A DNA stretch of 64,000 nucleotides, from positions 262,007,042 through 262,071,041 of the forward strand of contig NC_084795.1 in NCBI RefSeq assembly GCF_963169125.1. The letters are read 5' to 3'. Source of the DNA: Humulus lupulus. Lineage: Eukaryota; Streptophyta; Magnoliopsida; Rosales; Cannabaceae. Under the pieces are notes generated by a model. The model did no database searches. It saw only the letters and a program-made list of their open reading frames with translations, and was not told the origin of the DNA. The translations under genes were made by a program, and so were the position numbers. Below, one piece after another: positions 54,560 to 64,000 of this stretch. Position 1 is the stretch's first letter, and the number at the start of each line of letters is the position of its first letter.

Positions 54560-55755
54560 TAGGGGAACTGATTGGGGATAGAATTGGGGTATGCTTAAAG
54601 AATTAAACGAGTGAATAAGGTAAATGCTTGGGTTGTTTCGTTCGAATTAGAGTCCGAATGGATATTTCTCGACCCCTTCGAATGGGCACCCGGATCCAAA
54701 TAGGGAACGATCCTCATACGAAATTGATGGATTTCCACTATGAGCGATTGCCAAAATTTTGCTTTCGGTGTGGAGTAATAGGCCATGGGATTAAGTTTTG
54801 GGCAAAAGACCTAGGCAAGTTTATTGGTGGTGTTGAACAACATAACTATGGGACGTGGATCCGGTGCAGCCACTTCCATAAACCTCTTTCAAAGAACGTT
54901 GGAAGAAGGAATGTAAAGAATGGTGGGGATAGTCACACAAGAAAGGGTTCGTTTGGTGGTCAGGAATGCGGCAGGGGTAATGTTAATTGTACGTCAATGG
55001 GGCTGGGAAGAGGTGTGTATGGAGGTCCAAGCTTCATTGGGAGGGCTCAAGTGGAGAGATATCACCCTCGTCGGGAAACGAATAGTGCCACTACCATGGG
55101 AGGGATTGCTGACAAGGATGTGGGAGGTGGAAAAATTACCATTTCAGGAGGAAAATCCAACACTGAGAATCATGGGATGGATTCTGATTTTGTGGAACAT
55201 TTGATTGTGAATAATGACCTTAATGGTAATGAGTTCAATAGAGAAGAATCTGGTAATGGCAAGTCCTTGACGTATGAAATGCATAAGACTCATGTGGAAA
55301 GAAGGGTGAAGAATTAAGTAAATCGTATAAAGACAAAAATGGCAAGTATATGATGCATGAAATGCATGGGACTCACGTGGGAAAGAATTGAGGAGATTTG
55401 AGAAAGTCATTTGAAGACAAAAATGACAAGTATTTGATGCATGAATTTCTTGGGACCCACGTGGGAAAGAATAGTGAAGGGTTGGTTCTTGCACGTGAAT
55501 TTTTTAATGAAGCACGTGACAGTGGAAATACAAGTTTTGATTATGGAAAAGAATCTGATGGTGGCTCTCTCTCTTTATCTCTACAACTTTGGGTTCATCT
55601 GTGCATGGTGAGATAAAGGAGTCTATGTCAGTGACACATACTGAGGATTTTCATGGCTCAGAAAAGAGGAAGCAGGGTTTGGACTTGGACTTGGAGATGC
55701 CTACTCTCTCTGAGATTGAATCTCATAAGGAGTCATCGGGGCTTCAATTCTCTTT
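54560..55755 (+). pseudogene. LINE ORF1, zinc-knuckle nucleic-acid-binding protein, decayed
   Basis: 'KKVGELIGDRIG', then stops, then an open stretch (54628-55314) with 'FVRIRVRMDISRPLRMGTRI' and 'HYERLPKFCFRCGVIGHGIKFW'. This is the arrangement of plant LINE ORF1/DUF4283-type proteins with a CX2CX4HX4C knuckle. The last Cys of the knuckle is Trp. A Gly/Arg-rich basic tail follows. After the TAA at 55315-55317 the tail has three imperfect repeats, each with a 'MHEMHGTHVGKN'-like segment (55265-55470), then 'ESHKESSGLQFSFG'. The frame is cut at 55755 by a G1 LTR. Confidence 0.75.
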
Positions 55756-55760
55756 TGGAG

Positions 55761-58008
55761 TGTAATGCCCTACTAATCTAGGACCGTTACACGGTGTATT
55801 TAAAATAGTGCTTAACTCGTTAAGCAAGTCATTTGGACTGACATGTGTACTTAAAGTTAATTAAAGGGTTAGGTATTAAAAAAAAATTGTCAAAAGAATA
55901 TTACTTTTCATTAAAAAAAAAACTTCATTATGTACATGGGATCCCATAAAAGAGTTTATAAACCAATTCAAGCGTAAACAAGGTACAAAATGGCCAACCG
56001 AAGCGGCAAAATAAATAGAAACCGTACATCAACAAAAGAAGTCTCGACCGTGGCAGTTGAGCAAGCCGCATATGTACACGTTACCCCCAAAGCTCTCCAA
56101 CTTATGGCTAGTCCAACTTCTCTTTGCCCTTACCTACACCACGTAGCACCCATGAGCCAAAGCCCAGCAAGAAAACTCAATTCAACAAAACAAATAATCA
56201 ATAGGATATAAATCATGAATATCATGCTTAGCAGTTATAATCAAACTCAAGCAAACACACAATATATTTGTGAGGCCATAGAGTCGCACGAGCGAATGCT
56301 GCACTCCCAAATTGGCCCAGCCATAAAGGCATGCATTCCACATACTAATGTCGACTACGGCTTATAAGCCGAGCTTTCCTGACAAATACAAACAGATATG
56401 CATCTCACATACAATACAATTATACATAGTTAAATACATTCACATGTAACCAAGCATTGAAAGCATGGTTATAACCACGTTCAATAATCGGGGCCAATAC
56501 CTCGAGTCCTCATCGATTTAATAAGGCAACCCTAGGTACAATCCTTTCCTCCCGAGCCCAGCGATAATACCTAGTCACAACACATTAAGAAATTCCATCA
56601 AGAACTAAAACCAATGAAGAACTTCAAGACCAATCCCTAGCCCTCGGGACCTCAGAATCCACTAAATCGAGTAGCAGAATCATTCCCGAGCCCTCTGATT
56701 TGGTTCCCCAAAACCCAAACTCAAGATATTCTAAAATCACATTTAGCGTAGAGGCGCTCCCTACCTGCGCCGTGACCCCACAATAGGCCGAGAAGCCTCC
56801 CTTAAAAGTAAGCATTTTGAGTCGTGGCACCCTCCACAAAGGATCACAACGCCCTACTGGTCGAGAGTTTTCTCTAGAAATTTTCCCCATTTTGAGCCGC
56901 GGTGCTCCCTGTTAAGGGTCGCAGCACCGTGGCGATCTAAGGGAAACCTACCCTCGAAGTCATTCGAGCAGGCAGCGAAGCTATCGAGAGAATACCCAGA
57001 AAATGTGATTTCATAAATCACAAACCGAACCAAATCCCCCCAAAACAGGGTTGTAACCAGTTTCAAACCTAATCTCGACCACAGTACAATCATACAACCC
57101 AAAAATACCACAATAAACACCACACATGCCCCAAAACTCATCAAAATCCCCATTTTTTTCCCAAAAACTTCCCAAAATCAGCTAGTACAAAAGAAAGTAA
57201 CAACTAACCATTAATTCCTCTAAAACTTCGGATCCCCTAGTTGATGATGCCCCCTAGCAGCCTCCAATCCTCAACCACAAGCTTCAATTCCCACTTAGAT
57301 CACTTCTAGGCTTGATGTTCTAGGAAGAGTTCCTCAATATACCAAAGAGAGTAAATGAGAGGGTGAAAGGGAGAGAGAGTACGGGAAAGAGTGAGGGAAA
57401 GCTTCATAAGTTACTAAGTCTTTAGTTATATTAATGGCAAAAGACCATTTTGCCCCTACCTTAGTCAAACCTCAAAGTTAACCCCCAATGACGTTTTGGT
57501 CATTCGACTCCAATTCTCACTAAACCTCAAATAACACTTAAAAATTACCATGTAATCCACTAATCCTCCAAATACTAATATTTTCCTCAAATATATACCA
57601 TGTCCCAATAATTCCCAGTAATTCACCAAAATACCCCTAGGCTCACCCCGAGCCGGGCATTTATCCCTTGTTGTGACTTTTCTGCTAACTTTCTCAAAAG
57701 GACCGACGCGTGATGAATATCTCAAATATTTCCACATAATAATGTGGTTTCAAACATATAGCACATAAAATTACAGATATACCCTCAACGAGTCAAAATT
57801 ATGAAAATATCTTATTTAACATAAACGGGACTATAAGCACATTTAATACTCATAACCATGCATAAACAATCATATCATAATATAACTCATATAATTCACA
57901 TATTCACATATAAACATTCAATAAATCACAAATATCACAGACAAATCCAATTATGTCTTCCTGACACATTAATCAAGGCACTAAGCCATATAAGGGATGG
58001 GCTTTACA
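55761..58008 (-). mobile_element. Minus-strand G1-related solo LTR in the LINE
   Basis: 2248 bp, plus-strand reading TGTAATGCCCTACTAATC...GGGCTTTACA. Perfect duplication tggag at 55756-55760 and 58009-58013. The acceptor-like block is seen in reverse as 'tacctacaccacgtagcacc' near 56131. The donor-like 'gtaagaaaactgc' block found in sister copies is absent. The 70-99 codon ORFs inside are incidental. Confidence 0.92.
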
Positions 58009-58013
58009 TGGAG

Positions 58014-58546
58014 CCTCCTCGGTGGGGATGGGTCGGGTTCGCAAATGGAAGTCCCATGCACGAAATAAGGTTGCAGCAATTTCTCTAAAGCCCGGAGATG
58101 AAGCATTCAAGAAACGTGGTGGTGAAGAGTGTGGAGTTAATAGGAAGTTAAGGTACAAAAAGTCTCAGGTGATGTCTTCAACATTGCTCCATCAACGAAG
58201 GTTGCGAAGCAACCTCGCTGTTCCTCGTGAAAATATTATCTTGGAATGCCTGGGGCTTGGGTAACCCCGATTCATTCGAAAACTTGTTTGGGTTCATATA
58301 AAGCACGCGACCTAATGTGGTGTTTTTAATGGAGACCTTACTTCAAGGAAATCATGCGTGCCCGGTTCGTGAAAGGTTGGGTTTTAATCACGGATTCCAT
58401 GTCAATTTTTGAGGGTGGAGTAGGGGACTTATTGTGTGATGGGAGACGGATGTTGATGTGGAAATTTTCAAGTTTGGGGATAGCTTTATTGACTGCGTAG
58501 TGACACTTACGTATGGTATCAAGTGGAGGCTAACTAGGGTATATGG
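58014..58546 (+). pseudogene. LINE ORF1/ORF2 junction and endonuclease 5' part
   Basis: This continues the LINE after the LTR. A basic segment ('RKWKSHARNKVAAISLKPGD', 'KKRGGEECGVNRKLRYKKSQ') is followed by the start of an apurinic-type endonuclease: 'ILECLGLGNPDSFENLF', 'RPNVVFLMETLL', 'RLGFNHGFHVNF', 'VDVEIFKFGDSFIDCVV' and 'WRLTRVYG'. The catalytic Glu of the L-M-E-T block is present. Stops occur in 'FI*STRP', 'VNF*GWSRG' and nearby. Confidence 0.8.
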
Positions 58547-60438
58547 TGTTGGTTTTTATTGATCAAATCAGAGATTATACGCAGTGGAACAACAATAAAA
58601 TTGTTAGATTAATCCCATAAGATTTCTAGATCTACTTCTTCACATGCATATATATTGAATCAAGGACATGAACAGAAAAATTACCTCAAGTCCTTCCTAG
58701 CTGCTATCTTTTCGTATGGCTGAATCCTTGAGATCTCACACCAAGATCTTCCAAAATGTTCTCAGGCACACAAAGAACGAGTGTGCGTTCGCTATACAAA
58801 TAATAGGCAATAAACTATTTATCAAATGTTCTCAACACATGAGATCTAATAAAGTTTTGGACCTAGGTTTTGTGAAGAACAATGACTTTTGTTTATGTCA
58901 CTGTTCTCTTTCTCTGAGAGAGATTCCTAGATATTTTTCTATCCCTGAAAAGTTACGCTCTATGAAAAACTGATATCCTATATTTAATATATCCTATACA
59001 TTAAAATATTTGTTATTTTAAACAAATTCAAAATAATTGATCAGTTATCAGATTTTTGTTTAATTAATAATATTTTAATCATATTAAAATATCTCACTAT
59101 TTATTTAATATTTAAATACTTAAAATTGTGGAATCAAGAGACTGAGTACAATCTCTTATGCGTGTTGCACAGTGCCTGTGCACTGTGCCACACGTGTACC
59201 ACATGCCTGTGATGGCATGTGATTTTTCCCAATTTTTATTATTATTTAAATACCAAAAATCCCAAAAATAAATTAATTCAAAATTAATTATATTTTTGTT
59301 AAATCAAATAATTAATTAATTACACATAATTAAGCAATAATTATTTTTGATACATAGTAAAATATTTTACTTATCACATAAGTCATTTTTGCCCATTTTT
59401 TTATTTACCTTTGTCAGTGTTTGTTTGAGCCATTTCAGGGACCATGGACCTATAACATTAAGCTCCAATAAATAAACTAAATAATTAAACTCTTTCATTA
59501 TAATAGTTAATTTATTAATTCTGCTGTTACTCCACCATAAATTCAGAATTGCACTCTTTATGTTATAGATATACTTTTACAGAAATATTTTCTTAAGTCG
59601 TCCATTGATATAACCATCTTACAATAGTTCAACCCTCTAATTAATTAGTTCATAAATTAGAATGGAAGAATTACCATTTTACCTTTCTGATTTACTTCTT
59701 ATTCCTTAAGTACCATTAATTCACTAGTGAATAATTAATCTATAATCTAATCATAGATTTGAGCTCAAAATCATTCAGTTCTAGAATTAACCCATAAGGG
59801 AACTAATATACGATCCGTTAGGAAAGATTAGATTCCGTATTGTTGATACATGTTCCCAGCCATCCATGATATTAAATCTCCAAAACAAAAGTCATTAGCC
59901 TCATTCTTTGAAGAGACCTTAACGAATGAATCAAAAGATTTAATAATCATGAACAGGAGTTCATGAACACTCAGGATTTAGGTTGATCTATAAATGATCA
60001 TCAGTTATGATATGAATTACAAGTCTTTATTATTAAATGGTTTTTGGATAAAGACTTTAATTCATATCGGTCCATGTCATATATAATCATATTATATAAA
60101 GCACATTTACCGAGATGTCTTTCCACATCAATAATCCGAATCTAGATTATTTGTATCATTATGATACTGAGTAAACCGTACTTACAACTCCAATTAAAGA
60201 ATTCCATAACTTTAATTTGTTGTTGTTGACTATTTTTATTCATTCATGTGATCTTAATTCTCTCGTACTAATACAAGATCACATCCTTAATAATGAATAT
60301 GGAATTTTTCTGATATTTACAAAATTATTCAAACAATAATTTAATAATCTAAATATGACAATAATAATAAACCATTGTATTTATTTATTCACAGAAAAAA
60401 CAAATGTCTTTACATGCTTTTAGGACACACTCCTAACA
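58547..60438 (+). mobile_element. Solo LTR, 1892 bp, inside the LINE endonuclease
   Basis: TGTTGGTTTT to CCTAACA with the perfect duplication tatgg (58542-58546 and 60439-60443). Removing it rejoins 'WRLTRVYG' to 'NPATCHRQHTWEL', the known order of LINE endonuclease. It is distantly related to the family A LTRs: similar length, and shared blocks such as 'ctccaataaa' and 'gaattgcactctt'. The 85-codon ORF at 58716 has no recognisable domain. Confidence 0.92.
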
Positions 60439-60443
60439 TATGG

Positions 60444-61260
60444 TAATCCAGCCACATGCCATAGACAACATACATGGGAGTTGGTTCAACAATTTCATTC
60501 ATTGTCTACTTTTTTGTGGTGTCTAGTGGGTGACTTCAACGCAATTCCTTATCAAAGAGAGAAGTGTGGAGGGCAGCCAAAGAGTATAAGTTCGTGATCA
60601 AGCTTTTGAGATATTCTAGATGATTGTGGGCTGCGGGATCTTAACTTTTTTTAACCTCCGTTTACATGGAATAATGGTAGAGGAGGTCAGGCCAATATTC
60701 TAGAAAGATTAGATACTGGGTTGGCTGGTCATTTGTGGTGTTCTTTGTTTCCAAAATATAAACTGTCCCATCTAGAGTTTTGGGGCTCTGATCATAGAGT
60801 TATTTTGTTAGATTTGTTCTCGTCAACACCAATATGTAAGGGTATTGAGAAAGGAAGGGTTTCATTTTGAACCCGGCTGGTTACAGGATGAAGGTTGTAT
60901 GTCCAGAATTAAGGAGGTATGGTAGAAGGAGGCTTTCAACGATTCCGTTGAACCTTTTCTCACTAGACTCCAATGTTGTGGAGCTGCGTTACAAGCAACG
61001 AAAAAGGCCAAATTTGGACATATCCCTCAACGTATCTAGGAGGTTAGGGAATCGATTGAAGTGCTACAATATGGGCCTCAATCACTGAAGAATGTGGATA
61101 GACTTAAGGAGCTCGACCTATAGCTAAATAAGCTACTCTCCATGGATGAACTTTACTAGAAACAACAAGCCCGGACAGAGTGGTTAGCTCACGGAGATAG
61201 AAATACAAATTTCTTTCATGGGAAGGAAAACTCAAGAAGGAAGAGGAATGAGATAAGGTC
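60444..61260 (+). pseudogene. LINE endonuclease 3' part and linker
   Basis: 'FLWCLVGDFNAIPYQREKCG' (catalytic G-D-F-N), 'ILERLDTGLAG' and 'KLSHLEFWGSDHRVILLD' (S-D-H-R) are the closing motifs of the LINE endonuclease. Stops interrupt at about 60596 and 60652. From about 60850 the linker to reverse transcriptase is out of frame and rich in stops. Confidence 0.82.
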
Positions 61261-62370
61261 ATGGAAGACAACAATGGGGTGTGGTATGAAGATGTTGACA
61301 AGATCACTCATATCATTGATGGGTTTTATGCAAAACTCTTCTGTTCTACTGGTGGTGATGCTAGTGCTACAAGAAAGACTACCTCCTTGATGATCAAGGT
61401 AGTGTCAGATGACATTAATGGGGACTTGATAGAGACATTTGAGGAAGATGAGATTCATCGTGCTTTGTTTGGTATAGCGGGGTTGAAGGCTCCAGACCTG
61501 GAAAAATTTCATGCAATTTTCTACCAAAAAAATTGAGATGTAGTGCATAAAGAGGTAGTAGAGGTCTGTATGAATGTGCTCAACAAGTGTGTGGTGATGG
61601 GGAATCTAAATAAAACTAGTGTGGTGTTGATTCCCAATGTCACTCATCCTACTATAGTCATTGAGTTTCATCCAATAAGCTTATGCAATGTAATCGATAA
61701 GGTTATCACGAAAGCCATTGCAAATCTCTTTAAGACTGCTCTCTCAATGGTTATTTCAAACACACAGAGTGCTTTTGTACCAGGGAGATTGATATCTGAC
61801 AATACCATAGTGGACTTTGAAGTTTTACACTCACTTAATAAAATAAGTAATGGGGAGAATGGGTGGATGAGTGTGAAGCTTGACATGAGCAAGGCATATG
61901 ACAGGGTGGAATGGAGTTTTCTAGATGCTATGATGGAGGCTAAGGGAATTTGTGGGAAATGGCGGGAACTGGTCCTAAGGTGTATCAAGAATCCTCAATT
62001 TGCTTTCATACTCAATGGGGTTAACAGAGGGGATGTCATATCAGTTAGAGGGTTGCGACAAGGATGCTCGCTTTCGCCTTATTTATTCCTCATCTACGCA
62101 GAGGGATTGTCTAAGCTCTTGGTAGCTGCTGAGAATGAAGAGAAGTTGACTTGGTTCTCTTGCAATTCGAGTCCAAAATTTAGTCATTTTTTCTTTTCTG
62201 ATGATAGTGTGATGTGTTGTAAGGCTAAGGTTTCTAAGTTTCAGCCTTTGTTGGAGGTCCTATCCATATATGAATGGGCCTCAAGACAGTGTGTTAACCT
62301 GGGTAAATCTTCTATCACCCTCAGTCTGAATGTCTTTGTGTTAACCTGGGTAAATCTTTTATCACATTAA
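61261..62370 (+). pseudogene. LINE reverse transcriptase
   Basis: Two long open stretches (61261-61533, then 61543-62370) hold the non-LTR reverse transcriptase: 'LIETFEEDEIHRALFGIAGL', '[20 protein letters not shown]', '[18 protein letters not shown]', '[16 protein letters not shown]' (first Asp), '[20 protein letters not shown]' and '[15 protein letters not shown]' (catalytic x-x-DD; the family usually has FADD). A TGA at 61534-61536 separates the stretches. After '[19 protein letters not shown]', a short duplication ('tgtgttaacctgggtaaatc' at 62290 and 62337) breaks the frame. ORF2p would nick target DNA and copy its own RNA there. Confidence 0.92.
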
Positions 62371-63117
62371 GTTGGTGGCACTCTCGATACCTTCTTATTC
62401 TATGAGTGTCTTTCACCCTCCGAAGTCCCTTTGTTATGAACTTGAGGCTATGGTTGCACGCATCTGGTGGGGGTCTACTAAATAGTCACATAAAATGCAC
62501 TGGAAATGTTAGGAAGCTCTTTGTCTTTATAAGTTGGAAGGAGGGTTAGGTTTTAAGGACTTGGAGGCCTTCAACCAAGCTCTAGTAGCAAAGAAAGGAT
62601 GGAGAGTTTTAACTCATCCAAATTGCCTTATGGCGCGAGTCCTTAAAGCCAAATATTTTAAAGATGGCGATTTTATGAAGGCCCAAGGGAAGAATGGTAT
62701 TTCCTGTATGTAGCAAAGCATCTTTTGGGGAAGAGAGGCATTGAAGTTATGCCCATGAAGCTTCAATATCAACTAATATGGGGTCACAATGGTGGAAGTT
62801 CCTCTGAAGACTCCAGATCCCCTTTAAGCTTAAAATATTTATGTGGAGGGTGTATCATGGGCTTCTCCCTACTGCCTGGGTGCTTAAGAACAAGGGTATA
62901 AATATCAATCCAAGATGTTTTCAGTGTGGGTCAAATGAAGAAACCAATAAGCATGCTCTTTTGGACTGTCCTTTCTCGGCAGGTTGTTGGAGGCACATTA
63001 CTTGGGGCAGTAAGGTGGCGGACTGGAGTAAGATCAGCATATAAGAGGTCATATCTAGCTATGTATTCCAGCTGCCTAAAGAAGATATTGAGGTTTAGGT
63101 CAGTGTTATTTGGATGT
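62371..63117 (+). pseudogene. LINE ORF2 C-terminal region with zinc-binding domain
   Basis: The thumb and connection region is decayed. A zinc-binding reverse-transcriptase domain is clear at 62841-63044: 'MWRVYHGLLPTAWVLKNKGI', 'NPRCFQCGSNEETNKHALLD' and 'CPFSAGCW', giving the C-x2-C...H-x4-C pattern. A TAA follows at 63042. The LINE is then cut by an LTR at 63118. Confidence 0.8.
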
Positions 63118-64000
63118 TATAATGCCCTGGATAACCAAGACTGTTACGCTGTGTATTTTAAATAGTGCTAGACTCTCTAAACGAGTCTCTTGGCCATAAA
63201 CGTGTAACTAAACGTGATTATTACGGTTAAAAATTTTGGTCAAAATGAACAACCATTTCATTAAAATGTTTAATTCCATTCATGGGATCCCAAAATAACA
63301 TTTAAAAGGTTAATTACAACTCAAAAGTTACAACAAGCCGACCTAAGCGAAAAAATAGGGTTTGACCCTAGTTCCTGTGAGAAACCCCGGCTATGGTGGT
63401 CGAGAAGTCGCATATGTACACGTCGCCAATGAAGCTCTCTAACTCATGGCTGGTCCAACTTCCCTTTACCCTTATCTGCACCACATAGCACACGTGAGCC
63501 AAGGCTCAGCAAGAAAACTTATACATGCTCATAAGCAGATAATAGCATATTACAGAATCATAATATGCATGCCTAGCAGTAATAACCCTACTCATTCATG
63601 CAATATATTCAGATAAGTAACTACAGTGTCACACCAGGGCTCGTTGCCCTAAATGCGTGACCATAGAGTCACCTCGGGGTCGCTGCCCTAAATAAATGGC
63701 TAATAGGTCATAGCGGGACCTGTTTCCCTAGGATATGGGACTATAGAGTCACCCCGGGCCCCCCTGCCCTATCCTCTGTATAACCAGCCTTAAAGCTAGC
63801 CCAACGTACGTTGTGCTTTAATTTTCCAACAACCATAGGGTCGGTCAAGCGTATATAATGTTCCTGATTAGGCCTAACCATATTGACATGTGCTCCGCAC
63901 GCTATTATCGCCCTTTATTTATAAGTCAATGTTTTCCAATCAGATAATGCAGACAAGCATACATCATTTAACAATTATCCAGATACAGAGCATTCAAGCA
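63118..64000 (-). mobile_element. Minus-strand G1-related LTR, running off the window
   Basis: Starts TATAATGCCCTGG (family TGTAATGCCC, one change) and follows the minus-strand G1 pattern. Seen are 'cgagtctcttggcc' (63182), 'catatgtacacgtcg' (63410), and in reverse the block 'ttatctgcaccacatagcac' near 63471. Cut off at the window edge, so solo or attached status is unknown. Confidence 0.85.

Larger units (their letters stand above)
54518..63117 (+). mobile_element. Plant L1-type LINE, truncated and twice interrupted
   Basis: Remains of ORF1 (zinc-knuckle protein) and ORF2 (endonuclease, reverse transcriptase, zinc-binding tail) lie in plus orientation. It is interrupted at 55761-58008 and 58547-60438 by LTRs with perfect target duplications, and cut at 63118 by another LTR. 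The 5' end is missing: recognisable ORF1 starts mid-domain about 60 bp after the chromovirus. The 3' UTR and poly-A tail are not visible. Confidence 0.85.

Noticed and set aside
1..64000. CRISPR arrays, bacterial operons, rRNA or tRNA genes
   Set aside because: Tandem repeats seen are LTR-internal without spacer structure; coding remains are plant retrotransposons, and no tRNA or rRNA core was recognised by eye.

Overview
This window looks like nuclear DNA of a flowering plant, probably a eudicot with a repeat-rich genome. Almost every kilobase belongs to a retrotransposon: Ty3/Gypsy chromoviruses, a Ty3/Gypsy Tat-lineage element, a Ty1/Copia element, solo LTRs and a plant L1-type LINE. I found no intact host gene, rRNA, tRNA or CRISPR array. 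The species cannot be named from sequence alone. Most short ORFs are fragments of decayed element genes or run through LTRs.

Layout. 1-4 kb: a degenerate tandem repeat split by a solo LTR, then a truncated relative of that LTR. 4-15.5 kb: three solo LTRs of one family (here called G1, TGTAA...TTACA, 2.2-2.7 kb), each with a perfect 5-bp target duplication, inside older LTR-like DNA. 15.5-24.3 kb: a decayed chromovirus with a G1 3' LTR, itself split by a 1.78-kb LTR that carries a GC-rich tandem array. 24.3-27.1 kb: AT-rich LTR remnants. 27.1-45.6 kb: a decayed Copia element, broken by a minus-strand G1 solo LTR (28889-43286), which is in turn broken by an 11.7-kb Tat element (31520-43192). 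45.7-48.2 kb: a truncated LTR holding another solo LTR. 48.2-48.8 kb: an AT-rich foldback element. 48.9-54.5 kb: a second deleted chromovirus with its 3' G1 LTR. 54.5-63.1 kb: a LINE interrupted by a minus-strand G1 LTR and by a 1.89-kb LTR. 63.1 kb to the end: a further minus-strand G1 LTR running out of the window.

The history can be read from target duplications: Copia first, then the G1 LTR inside it, then the Tat element inside that. The Tat element is the youngest datable insertion. Its two LTRs differ by about six transitions and a GA-repeat length change, about 1 percent. Its gag-pol runs on the minus strand and includes two RNase H domains.

The most interesting object is on the opposite strand of the Tat element, between its integrase and its 3' LTR. 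It is a gene with its own TATA box, a 5' UTR intron and four coding exons. Its predicted splice sites keep one reading frame across about 745 codons, broken by a single TAG. Other points worth a second look are a possible self-priming site after a Copia-type LTR, splice-site-like blocks conserved in the G1 LTRs, and a CTCGCGAG-based tandem array inside an LTR.
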